Part shown: piece by piece, positions 18,970-26,040 of the stretch | Layout: every line of letters begins with the position of its first letter | How positions within the stretch are numbered: the first letter of the stretch is position 1 | NCBI GenBank assembly: GCA_045627045.1 | Contig: JAZQMY010000041.1 | Coordinates: 39,772-103,771 of the forward strand | DNA: 64,000 nucleotides | Reading direction: 5' to 3' | Source of the DNA: SIG351 sp045627045 | Lineage (GTDB): Bacteria > Bacillota > Clostridia > HGM11327 | The notes under the pieces: generated by a model | What the model saw: only the letters and a program-made list of their open reading frames with translations | Told to the model about the DNA's origin: nothing | Databases searched by the model: none | Made by a program: the position numbers and the translations under genes

Positions 18970-19012
18970 GTTTCCGTAGCTCAGCTGGATAGAGCGACCG
19001 CCTCCTAAGCGG
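18970..19012 (+). pseudogene. 5' half of host tRNA-Arg(CCU), cut by the ICE in the anticodon arm
   Basis: Acceptor GTTTCCG, TA, D arm GCTC/GAGC, anticodon stem ACCGC and loop CTCCTAA are intact. What follows (19013-19042) does not make a T arm, and the anticodon stem would close on an A-C mismatch. The fitting partner is at 48546-48590: it supplies GCGGT to pair with ACCGC and CGGGAAC to pair with GTTTCCG (one G-U). Joined, the two pieces give a normal tRNA-Arg(CCU) with encoded CCA. Confidence 0.85.
19002..19012 (+). other. attL core of the ICE
   Basis: CTCCTAAGCGG, identical to the 11 bases at 48546-48556 (attR). It covers the anticodon loop and the 3' anticodon stem of tRNA-Arg(CCU), a known integration spot for tyrosine recombinases. 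A ten-base copy also lies in the intact tRNA at 19095-19104. Confidence 0.82.
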
Positions 19013-19062
19013 CAGCTCGTTCGTTTCCTGGAGGGGCGGAAAATTGAATAATTTTTGTATAT

Positions 19063-19139
19063 GTCCCGGTAGCTCAGTAGGATAGAGCGGTCGCCTCCTA
19101 AGCGACAGGCCGTTGGTTCGACTCCAATCCGGGATGCCA
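19063..19139 (+). tRNA. tRNA-Arg (anticodon CCU), intact copy inside the ICE
   Basis: Acceptor GTCCCGG / CCGGGAT, D arm GCTC/GAGC, anticodon stem GTCGC/GCGAC with loop CTCCTAA (anticodon CCT), T arm GTTGG TTCGACT CCAAT, discriminator G, encoded CCA. It lies 50 bases inside the left end of the ICE and differs from the split host tRNA in all stems, so it is not a simple duplication. No promoter is seen between the two; it is probably read from 18930-18958. Confidence 0.92.
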
Positions 19140-19148
19140 AAAACCCTT

Positions 19149-19226
19149 GCTGCAAGCCCCTTTTCGGGGTTTGCAGCGTTAATTTTTATCTTTGCACCCG
19201 ATGATGGTCTGTAAATCATCGGGTGC
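19149..19226 (+). terminator. Two hairpins behind the ICE tRNA-Arg
   Basis: First (19149-19177): GCTGCAAGCCCC / GGGGTTTGCAGC, followed by an AT-rich stretch with five T. Second (19194-19226): a 12-base perfect stem GCACCCGATGAT / ATCATCGGGTGC followed by TCTTTT. They end tRNA transcription and shield the integrase. Confidence 0.75.
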
Positions 19227-19252
19227 TCTTTTATTCGCTGCACGATGAATAT

Positions 19253-19314
19253 TTTGCTAATTAGACTCGAACGGTTTCCACAAGTTTGCTAATAAAAATC
19301 AGCGATTTGCTAAT
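19253..19314 (+). repeat. Left integrase arm-type sites, three copies of TTTGCTAAT
   Basis: Exact copies at 19253-19261, 19285-19293 and 19306-19314, between the attL core and the integrase stop. Two further copies lie near the right end (48388-48407). A nine-base word repeated only at both ends of the element fits arm sites bound by the N-terminal domain of a tyrosine integrase. Confidence 0.65.
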
Positions 19315-19320
19315 TTGATT

Positions 19321-20721
19321 TTAGCGACCACTTGCGGGGGCTTGTGCGGCAATCAGCGCCGCCAGCGCACTTGCAAGCTCGGGGGATTTTTGTAGCTGCT
19401 CGACCAGGCTTGCCAGATCAAGGGTTGCGGGTGCCGTTTCCTTCGGTTCAGCCGGAGGACGAATATCTCTCAGATCGGGGTTGGAGTAGAAGGCGGTCTC
19501 AAACTTTTGCGCATTGACCTTTCTATCTTCATCCAGGATATGAGCGTACACACTTGTTATCATATCGATCTCTGCGTGTCCCGTATCGCCCTGTGTAGCC
19601 TTCAGATCGCCGTGGTTGAGCTTTAACTTGTATGTGGTACTGGAATGACGGAGAGAATGAAAGACTACCCTGGGCAGTCCTGCTTCTTCACGGAGCTTTG
19701 CAAACTCCTTCAGGATGATACGGTCCTCGCAAGGCCGTCCGTTTGGGAGAGCGACAACCAGGTTAAAGTCCTGGTACTCGTCTCCCAGGAAGCTCCTGAT
19801 TTCATCCTGTGCCTTCTTCCACTCGCACAGAATATACGCAAGGGTTTTAGGCAGCCATACTTTACGGATACTTGACTCCGTTTTCGGCTTTTTCAGAATA
19901 ATTCGTGTGCTTGTGTTTGGCATAAGCGGTGTGAAGATATAATAGATATCCTTCTCACCCAAAGTTTCAATCGCTCGCTTTGAGGCTCGCGTCAATTCCT
20001 TGTCTATGAAAACATAAGCATTGTCGGCTGCAATATCTTCCTCGGAAATATGTACGTTATCCCAGGTCAGTCCCAATATCTCGCCTACTCGCAGGGAGCA
20101 AGCAAAAGCAAGGTTCATTGCCACATAGAGCTTACTGTCCGTACACTTATCAAGGGCGGTGCGGATCATATCCGCGTCCCAGATATCGCGTTTCTTGTAC
20201 TCCGTCTTGGGAAGAACCACATTGTCAAAGGGATTTCTCCCGATGATCTCCCAGCGTACCGCCTGCTTGAAAGCGCAGCGCAGAAGTTTGATGATCTTCT
20301 CAATGGTCTGATTGCTCACATAGGTGGTGGTCGCTTTTCTCGTCTTGGTGGATACCGACCTTGTTTTTTGCAAGGTCTGAATATAGGCGTCCACAGCGCG
20401 AGGCGTAACAGACTGTACCTCCATATCACCGATAATCGGATTGATGTAGTTGTTAATCAGCGAAGTTTGGCTGTCGTACATAGACACGCCCCACTTCTTT
20501 TCTCCGTACAAGGATACGAAGTCAAAGAGAAAATCGGATATCTTCTGATTGCTCGGCGGGAGAAATGTTCCCGTGTGCTGCTGGTTCTCAATTTCAGCTT
20601 TGCGCTTCAGGGCCTCTTTGTGAGTGCCCCAGGTTTCCCATTTTTGCTTGGTTTCTCCGTTCTCGTCAACATAGTTGTATATAACGGAATAATTCTTTTT
20701 ACGTTTGATGATAGATGCCAT
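19321..20721 (-). CDS. int: ICE integrase, tyrosine recombinase
   Basis: 466 residues. An N-terminal arm-binding domain (about 1-50, KKNYSVIYNYVDENGETKQ), a core-binding SAM-like domain (about 60-165) and the catalytic domain. Catalytic residues by position: Arg211 (ACSLRVGE), His355 and Arg358 (HSLRH), His382 (GH) and nucleophile Tyr392. It cuts and joins attP and attB at the tRNA-Arg core and, with an excisionase, reverses this. It is longer than Tn916 Int, with a C-terminal Pro/Ala-rich tail. It sits about 310 bases from attL with the arm sites just behind its stop. The excisionase-like gene at 20743 precedes it in the same direction. Confidence 0.95.
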   Translation of the reverse strand: MASIIKRKKNYSVIYNYVDENGETKQKWETWGTHKEALKRKAEIENQQHTGTFLPPSNQKISDFLFDFVSLYGEKKWGVSMYDSQTSLINNYINPIIGDMEVQSVTPRAVDAYIQTLQKTRSVSTKTRKATTTYVSNQTIEKIIKLLRCAFKQAVRWEIIGRNPFDNVVLPKTEYKKRDIWDADMIRTALDKCTDSKLYVAMNLAFACSLRVGEILGLTWDNVHISEEDIAADNAYVFIDKELTRASKRAIETLGEKDIYYIFTPLMPNTSTRIILKKPKTESSIRKVWLPKTLAYILCEWKKAQDEIRSFLGDEYQDFNLVVALPNGRPCEDRIILKEFAKLREEAGLPRVVFHSLRHSSTTYKLKLNHGDLKATQGDTGHAEIDMITSVYAHILDEDRKVNAQKFETAFYSNPDLRDIRPPAEPKETAPATLDLASLVEQLQKSPELASALAALIAAQAPASGR

Positions 20722-20742
20722 AATATTATATCCTTTCTTAGA

Positions 20743-20949
20743 TCAGATGTTGAGGGTATCCAGCCACTCGTCAAAAGACCGCTTGGATATTCTTATGGCG
20801 TTACCAATTCGCACGATTTTGAAGTGTCCCTCTTTGACAAGGATATATGCGGAGGTTCGACCGATCCCTAAAATGTGGGCGATTTCCTCAACCGTATATG
20901 TTCTCTTGCCGGGGAGCGCTTGCTTCGTGCCGTTCCACGTATTAGACAT
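20743..20949 (-). CDS. xis: Excisionase-like helix-turn-helix protein (left copy)
   Basis: 68 residues of the MerR-like 'excisionase family' type: YTVEEIAHILGIGRTSAYILVKEG is the winged helix-turn-helix and RISKRSFDEWL the wing end. Such proteins bend DNA at att arms and direct the integrase toward excision. It is 21 bases ahead of int, so the two are likely cotranscribed. A close relative stands at the opposite end (48122). Confidence 0.82.
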   Translation of the reverse strand: MSNTWNGTKQALPGKRTYTVEEIAHILGIGRTSAYILVKEGHFKIVRIGNAIRISKRSFDEWLDTLNI

Positions 20950-21488
20950 TAGAACCCCCTTTCTATGAATGAAACAGCACGATATTTCATATAGTCAAGT
21001 AATAACCTTTACTATATTATACCGTGCTGTTGTGTCTTTGTCTGCTGCATTTAAGAAAATTGCGGAAAATTTACGATTTATCCGCAAATGAAAAGAACTT
21101 TACTTTATCCAAAAATAGAAATAGGCTGAACGGACGGCTGCTTGGCTCAGCTCCACGGGAAATTCACCCTCACGCGGTTCTCGCGCGACCCTACCTATTG
21201 CCTGCGACGCCTCGCCACCTGAATATGGTTGCACGCTCGGACTGTAGCTGTAAGGGAGTCTCATTATCCTGTCTGTGCGTCGTCGCCCGCAAGCTGCCAA
21301 ACCTGCTTCACGTCCTCGTGTTTCTCGCTCGCTCCCTGGGGAGGTCCTGGCGCACCGTCCGTATGGCTCGTCACAAACAGATCGTATCCGTCTGCCCTAT
21401 GCCGGCCGGGAATTATCCGCCCGGCGTTCTTGTCAAGGAGCTTCGGCAGCCCGCGAGGAAAGGGGAACTCACGGGTGCCTCCTGCACT
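20950..21488. other. Non-coding stretch with a GC-rich, structured core (21110-21485)
   Basis: 540 bases without a convincing gene. The first 110 bases are AT-rich and look like the promoter region of xis/int. From about 21110 to 21485 the base composition turns GC-rich and many small inverted repeats occur, for example GCCGGG/CCCGGC at 21405-21425 and CTCC/GGAG near 21340. Open frames here lack ribosome sites and recognisable products. It may encode a structured RNA; the likely strand is minus, like its neighbours. Confidence 0.4.
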
Positions 21489-21737
21489 TTAATTCAGGTT
21501 AAAGCCCAGGATGGAGATAATCAGTTTCGTTTCCAGCCTTCTACGCAATTCTTCATCAACATAAGTGCAGTAGTTGCCGTTCTCGTCACGACCTGTCCTT
21601 CTGCAAAGCGTAGCTATGTAGCCGGAATAATGACGGATCACCTCATTGACCGCGTCCGTTTCACCGTGGACGGCGGCTTCGATCACCGGGTACGGGATCA
21701 TGCGGGTATGCTGGGTAGCATTACTCATCCGCTTCAC
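21489..21737 (-). CDS. Small ICE regulator, helix-turn-helix conjugative-transposon-like
   Basis: 82 residues; the segment YPVIEAAVHGETDAVNEVIRHYSGYIATLCRR resembles the short helix-turn-helix proteins that follow an Orf7-like sigma factor in Tn916/Tn1549 elements. The start (ATG at 21737, or 21728) overlaps the end of the sigma-like gene by 17 bases, implying coupled translation. It probably helps control excision or transfer genes. Confidence 0.7.
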   Translation of the reverse strand: MKRMSNATQHTRMIPYPVIEAAVHGETDAVNEVIRHYSGYIATLCRRTGRDENGNYCTYVDEELRRRLETKLIISILGFNLN

Positions 21738-22272
21738 CTCCCATCAGCTTTTTCAGCAGCCGATAGGCTCTCTGCCGGTGCGTGTTGACCGTTCTTCTTG
21801 CTATGCCCATGTGGTCGGCAATATCACGGTCGGCCATATCCAGGAACCAATACATAAGGATGATATTGCGTTCCTTTTCGGGAATAGCAGACAGCGCCTC
21901 GGCCAAACGGTCGTCCTTGACAAGTACGGTCTCGTTTCCGATCTGGAAGGAAGTGTACTCCCAGGGGTATTCATCGTACACCGCAAGCTGCTCCATCGCA
22001 CCTTCCGGCAGGTCGCTCATAGGAATTTCCCAAAGCGCCCTGTGATTGATATCCCTATGACCGTTGTTGGCCTCATGCTTCAACACCTTCTTGCAGAAGC
22101 TATCAAAGGTGTGCTGCTTGTGGATTTCATGGAGATCAGGTTTCATTTTCTCACCTCCCTTCGTGCCGGGAGGCAGGTCCTTCTTTCCCCTTTCATCCAT
22201 TACTGGTCTGACGGAGGTGGGTTTTGGCCGATTTTCGGAATATTTCTTAAAATAATTTTTTCTGTCGCTCAT
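21721..22272 (-). CDS. Sigma-70-like regulator of the ICE
   Basis: 183 residues from the ATG at 22272, which has AAAGGAGA eight bases upstream; an ATG at 22359 in the same frame has no such site. The C-terminal 60 residues form a sigma region 4 (LAEALSAIPEKERNIILMYW, then DIADHMGIARRTVNTHRQRAYRLL). The N-terminal half is charged and unlike sigma region 2, so it may act as a transcription regulator more than a full sigma factor. Similar genes occur in the regulation modules of Tn916-like elements. Confidence 0.78.
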   Translation of the reverse strand: MSDRKNYFKKYSENRPKPTSVRPVMDERGKKDLPPGTKGGEKMKPDLHEIHKQHTFDSFCKKVLKHEANNGHRDINHRALWEIPMSDLPEGAMEQLAVYDEYPWEYTSFQIGNETVLVKDDRLAEALSAIPEKERNIILMYWFLDMADRDIADHMGIARRTVNTHRQRAYRLLKKLMGGEADE

Positions 22273-22434
22273 ATAGCGTCTCCTTTCAATTCGTTTCGGG
22301 GTGATCTTGGTAGCGAATTGAAAGGGCGGTGAACGGCAGCGATATGTACGGAAATGCAAAATGCGCCTGCCCGCGAAAGGACGCGGACAAGCGCAAAAAG
22401 AATTGTAAACAGTATTAAGTTGAATTGTCAGTTC

Positions 22435-22507
22435 ATACTCATAGCCGTAATATCCCGACGGTGGGTGATAGCTTTTTTTGACCGTAGGATATTAGGCGGG
22501 TGAGTAT
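22435..22507 (-). other. Long interrupted inverted repeat upstream of the sigma-like gene
   Basis: Nested arms ATACTCA/TGAGTAT (outer), TAATATCC/GGATATTA (middle) and ACGGT/ACCGT (inner) enclose an 18-base loop with seven T. On the minus strand it lies about 160 bases before the ATG at 22272 and could be a leader structure or a protein-binding site. A second hairpin, AACACGGC/GCCGTGTT, is at 22519-22554. Confidence 0.45.
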
Positions 22508-22656
22508 TGAAAAAAATTAACACGGCGTACCTCCATTAGATACCGCCGTGTTCGGTTAGTAAGTCGTCATTGGTTTGTGGTAAACGCAAAGAAACGGCGG
22601 CTTATTGTTTACCGCCGATCAAGAGATAGTTATGCCTCGTTTATGTTCAAACATAA

Positions 22657-22698
22657 AGAGCCAATAAATCGCGTGAAATCGCGCGGTTTATTGGCTCT
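22657..22698 (-). terminator. Terminator of the ECF-sigma/VanZ/KTR operon
   Basis: AGAGCCAATAAA / TTTATTGGCTCT arms with an extra CGCG pairing, 35 bases past the KTR stop. T-run is weak, so it may be a processing or attenuation hairpin. Confidence 0.5.
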
Positions 22699-22732
22699 GC
22701 GTCTTTGCGTCGGGCTCTGTATTATTTTACAG

Positions 22733-22906
22733 TTATTTTTTCTTTTCAGGGATAACCGTTATTTGTAGATTTCTAACTTCAATCAAACTTTCTTGCTTGC
22801 ATTTCGGGCAGAACAGAGGAAAGTTTTTTAGTTCCGTGTCGGGACGCATTTGAACACGCGTTTTGTTGTTGCACACGGGACATTTTATCCAATCATTTGT
22901 ATTCAT
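22733..22906 (-). CDS. Cysteine-rich KTR-domain protein, 57 residues
   Basis: Two CxxC pairs (KCPVCNNKTR and FCPKCKQE) make a zinc ribbon; the Lys-Thr-Arg after the first pair is the signature of the KTR family, found in Tn916-like elements and vanZ loci. The C-terminus ITVIPEKKK is also typical. Function unknown; a small zinc protein of the cytosol. It lies 26 bases behind vanZ as the last gene of the cassette. Confidence 0.82.
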   Translation of the reverse strand: MNTNDWIKCPVCNNKTRVQMRPDTELKNFPLFCPKCKQESLIEVRNLQITVIPEKKK

Positions 22907-22932
22907 TATGCCCCCTCACTTTCGTTTGTTTT

Positions 22933-23508
22933 TTATTTTGTATATCTTTTGATTATCTTTTTCGTACCCATGAGGATTGTAGTGGAAACCATAATACCCA
23001 ATGAGTTCAAGATAATATCGTTCATATCAAATGCTCTGCCGAAAATAGGTTGCAGAACCTCAATGACGGCAACAGCAATAAGTCCTTTAATGACACAATT
23101 CTTCCATGTAGGGGCTTTCTTGGATAACGGATACAGAAAACCAAACGGCAGGAACATCAGAAAGTTTCCGATTGTTTCACCGCTGATGTAGTTGAAGAAA
23201 TCGGGGACAAGGTCAAAGTCACCACCAAACCAACCTATAGTTCTGCCTGGGTCCATGTGATAGAACAGTTTATACCAAACTATGTTCATCAAGTCCAAAC
23301 CTACAACCAAACACACAAGTCCCGTGATATAGCAAACAAAAGCACATGAGAACAGTTTTCTGCTGATAGGGGTTTCCTTATCTTTTCTAAATCGGATAAT
23401 GCCGTAAATCGCACCCACAACCAACGCAATAGGCAATGCTTGCAGAAAGTAGCCTATATATGTGTCAAAAAAGAAATATTGAAAATTCATATCTTCTGGA
23501 AAATACAT
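22933..23508 (-). CDS. VanZ family membrane protein
   Basis: 191 residues with about five membrane helices (roughly 20-40, 55-75, 115-130, 140-155, 160-182). The block DLVPDFFNYISGETIGNFLMFLPFGFLYPL is the family signature. VanZ from Tn1546 gives low-level teicoplanin resistance; most homologues are untested. It is the third gene of a cassette with an ECF sigma factor and anti-sigma factor, pointing to an envelope stress role. Confidence 0.85.
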   Translation of the reverse strand: MYFPEDMNFQYFFFDTYIGYFLQALPIALVVGAIYGIIRFRKDKETPISRKLFSCAFVCYITGLVCLVVGLDLMNIVWYKLFYHMDPGRTIGWFGGDFDLVPDFFNYISGETIGNFLMFLPFGFLYPLSKKAPTWKNCVIKGLIAVAVIEVLQPIFGRAFDMNDIILNSLGIMVSTTILMGTKKIIKRYTK

Positions 23509-23526
23509 CGTATGTACCTCTCTGAA

Positions 23527-24267
23527 TTAAGGATGTTCTCGGATCTGAACGACAACCCATTCGCCGGTATCATTTTTCTCAACTTTCCAAAGAGAAGGGA
23601 TGCGCCAACTGCCATTGGTGGTACTTCCATCGTGACGGAATGTTTCGGAGGAGTAGAATACCCAAATCCAGCCCTCATTCTCACCAAGATGGGCAGACCA
23701 AAGTTCCAACGAATGTTCATTGAACGCCACGTCGCCATAGCTGTCAATATGCGTTGCATAGCGGGAAAGCAAACCGTATTCTTCCTCGTTTTCGGCCCTT
23801 GTGGATCGTACATCCATAAAGGCTTTGTCTGCCAGACGAAGAACAGCCTGAGCTTCTCTACGGTCAGATGCAGAGCCAATATAGAGCGCTTTTGCAATTT
23901 GTTCATTGCTATAATAATTGCCCATAGTCATAGGTCCAATGTGAATAATGCGATACACAGGGAAAATGTGAATCAGCACACCGAGGGCGATAATGACTGC
24001 AGAAATAATGGCGGCTACACGATAGACCTTTTTCCGAAATTTTTTGCGGATGGCCGTCATAGACTTTAACACTTCTGTTTCCAAAGTGTTCTGCATATCG
24101 CTACCGATCTTTTCGACTTTTGTTCCCGCTTTCATAGCTTCAAGCTCGGCGGCACACTCCGGACAGTTTTCGAGATGTTCTTTGACAAATACGCTCGTTT
24201 CCTCACTGACCATGTTTTCAAGGTACAGAGGCAAAACATCACGAACATAACTACACTCATTTTTCAT
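23527..24267 (-). CDS. Membrane anti-sigma factor with zinc finger
   Basis: 246 residues. An N-terminal zf-HC2 domain (Cys5, then HLENCPEC) binds the ECF sigma factor; one membrane helix spans about 81-105 (VAAIISAVIIALGVLIHIF); the outer C-terminal part has an unassigned sensor-like domain. It overlaps the sigma gene by 11 bases, the usual arrangement for a coupled pair. It should hold the sigma factor inactive until an outside signal arrives. Confidence 0.85.
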   Translation of the reverse strand: MKNECSYVRDVLPLYLENMVSEETSVFVKEHLENCPECAAELEAMKAGTKVEKIGSDMQNTLETEVLKSMTAIRKKFRKKVYRVAAIISAVIIALGVLIHIFPVYRIIHIGPMTMGNYYSNEQIAKALYIGSASDRREAQAVLRLADKAFMDVRSTRAENEEEYGLLSRYATHIDSYGDVAFNEHSLELWSAHLGENEGWIWVFYSSETFRHDGSTTNGSWRIPSLWKVEKNDTGEWVVVQIREHP

Positions 24268-24757
24268 GTTCGATTTCCTCCAATCTGTTTTGTATCATTT
24301 TTCTGGCTCGGTGGTATGTAACGCAAGCCCAGTTATCAGTTTTTCCATAGAGATCGCCTATTTCTTTGAATGATAGTTCCCCAAACACACGCCACATAAA
24401 AACTTCCTTATATGGGTCGGAAATATCATGCAGAATTTTTCGTATCAGGCGAGCTTCTTCCTGTTCACCGATTTGTACATCAATGCGAGCATCTGGATCG
24501 GCTACATTCCGTAAATCAGACTCGTCAATACTCAATTCTTTTCTGTTCTTTTTCAAATATGAGTAGTATGTGTTTTTCGCAATTTGGCAAAGCCAAACTC
24601 GCATATCACAATCACCACGAAAACTGTCTACGGAATTTATTGCTTTGAAAAAAGTTTCGCTGGTGATCTCCTCTGCAATATGCTCATTGCCGGAAAGCTG
24701 CATCACATATAGATAAACCGACTTGAAATAGGAATTGTAAATCTGATCGAACTCCAT
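24257..24757 (-). CDS. ECF-type RNA polymerase sigma factor
   Basis: 166 residues. Region 2 is residues 1-75 (FDQIYNSYFKSVYLYV, then DCDMRVWLCQIAKNTYYSYL) and region 4 about 100-160 (EVFMWRVFGELSFKEIGDLYGKTDNWACVTYHRARK). It starts the four-gene cassette sigma / anti-sigma / VanZ / KTR and probably activates its own promoter, as usual in the family; I cannot identify that promoter. Confidence 0.88.
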   Translation of the reverse strand: MEFDQIYNSYFKSVYLYVMQLSGNEHIAEEITSETFFKAINSVDSFRGDCDMRVWLCQIAKNTYYSYLKKNRKELSIDESDLRNVADPDARIDVQIGEQEEARLIRKILHDISDPYKEVFMWRVFGELSFKEIGDLYGKTDNWACVTYHRARKMIQNRLEEIEHEK

Positions 24758-25098
24758 TACGCTACCACCTCCTTTCAGACATAAGACTCCGCAGATGAAG
24801 AAATCTTACAGAAAATCTGAAAATTTTTGAGAAAATTTGTCCTGAAGTTTCTCCTAATTTTACACCTGTAATTTTGTAGAACGGCACAGCGGCGACTTGG
24901 CGGTTAGCCAGATCGCCGCTGTGAATACTTTTCCCTTATACATTTTACTCATATCTTGTGGCACTTTCAAGGCGTTAAATGTGAATAATTAGAATTATTT
25001 TGGCTAATCATAGGAACTGTACAGACATATGCGCCAAGAGATATGAACTGTATAATATAAGTATAGGAATTATTTTTGCAAAAAGGAACGTATTAGCT
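24758..25098. other. Divergent intergenic region with a strong hairpin
   Basis: 341 bases between the ECF sigma gene (minus) and the XRE regulator (plus). It holds a hairpin at 24885-24923 with perfect 11-base arms CACAGCGGCGA / TCGCCGCTGTG and a further TGGC/GCCA pairing in the loop. It may insulate the two units or be an operator. Nothing else is clear. Confidence 0.45.
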
Positions 25099-25449
25099 AT
25101 GAAAAGACCCGTACCGCTTTATGACTTTACGGCGTTTGGAAAAGCTATAAAAGAGGCAAGAACAACACGAGGCGAGTCTCGCAAGAAGGTCAGCGACGAT
25201 ATGAACTTATCGCCCCGCTATCTTGCAAACATAGAGAACAAGGGACAACTGCCGAGCTTACAAATCTTTTATGAGCTTGTTACCCGTTATGATATATCCG
25301 TAGATCAATTCTTTTTCCCCGACAAGAGCGTGGATAAAAGCACACAACGTCGTCAGCTTGATACTCTGCTCGACGGGATGGATGATAAGGGATTGCATAT
25401 CGTTACGGAAACAGCGAAAGCCATCGTCGAAGTCGAAAAGGACATTTGA
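25099..25449 (+). CDS. XRE-family transcriptional regulator
   Basis: 116 residues from the ATG at 25099, chosen because AAAAGGAA sits 14 bases upstream and the product begins with the domain (MKRPVPLYDFTAFGKAIKE). The helix-turn-helix is about 11-65 (GESRKKVSDDMNLSPRYLANIENKGQLPS). It precedes the mobilisation genes and probably controls them or the ICE regulatory genes. The open frame begins at 25000, but that part lacks a ribosome site. Confidence 0.82.
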   Translation: MKRPVPLYDFTAFGKAIKEARTTRGESRKKVSDDMNLSPRYLANIENKGQLPSLQIFYELVTRYDISVDQFFFPDKSVDKSTQRRQLDTLLDGMDDKGLHIVTETAKAIVEVEKDI

Positions 25450-25710
25450 ACACCGAAATTGCCTTGAAACGCAGCAGACTTTTATGAGTTTGCCGCGTTT
25501 TTCTTTTTTGCTCATTTTTTGCGAAAAATCAGCCATTTTACCCATTCCGAAGTGTAGTAAGGGTAAAGTGGGAAAGTACGAAAGAGTTACGATAGCAAGC
25601 ACAGCAAGTGAGTACCCACTTGCGATTTTTCCGTATTTTCAGGTCCCTTGCCCGAAAATGAAAAAAGCTTGTTGGGATATCCCAAACCCTTATAGAAACG
25701 GAGGCGTTTT
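25450..25710 (+). other. Candidate origin of transfer upstream of mobC
   Basis: 260 non-coding bases directly before the MobC and relaxase genes, the common place for oriT. It has the inverted repeat GCAAGTG/CACTTGC (25604-25623, six-base loop) and a perfect 14-base palindrome TTGGGATATCCCAA (25672-25685). The nic site cannot be told from the sequence. Confidence 0.45.
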
Positions 25711-26040
25711 ATGGCGAACCGGAAACGGAACATACAGATGAAATTTTGGGTCACGGAGGAAGAAAAACGTCTCATTGACGAGAAGATGAAGCTGCTGCCG
25801 ACGCAGAGGTACGGCGCGTATCTGCGAAAGATGGCGATTGACGGATATATCATCTATACGGATATGTCGAACTTAAAGGAGATGAACAAGACCCTGTTCT
25901 CCATCGGCCGCAATATCAATCAGATCGCAAAGAAGCTCAACGCCGGAGGTCCCGCATATCAGGCCGATATGAACGAGATACGGGAAAGGCTGGATCAGAT
26001 ATGGCAGTTACAAAGACGCATCCTATCAATTCAACGCTGA
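25711..26040 (+). CDS. mobC: MobC-like relaxosome accessory protein
   Basis: 109 residues. The N-terminal ribbon-helix-helix-like part (RNIQMKFWVTEEEKRLIDEKM) and the C-terminal block NLKEMNKTLFSIGRNINQIAKKLNAGG are typical of the MobC family, which binds oriT and helps the relaxase nick. It overlaps the relaxase gene by 40 bases, so the two are coupled. Confidence 0.88.
   Translation: MANRKRNIQMKFWVTEEEKRLIDEKMKLLPTQRYGAYLRKMAIDGYIIYTDMSNLKEMNKTLFSIGRNINQIAKKLNAGGPAYQADMNEIRERLDQIWQLQRRILSIQR

Noticed and set aside
19095..19104. Use of the CTCCTAAGCG copy in the intact tRNA-Arg as the left ICE boundary
   Set aside because: The 3' half at 48546-48590 does not pair with the acceptor of that tRNA (GTCCCGG against CGGGAAC), but pairs with the half at 18970.
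20050..20871. 273-residue plus-strand open frame
   Set aside because: Antisense shadow of the integrase and xis genes.
21100..21300. 66-residue minus-strand open frame in the GC-rich stretch
   Set aside because: No ribosome site, no recognisable domain, odd composition; better explained as non-coding.
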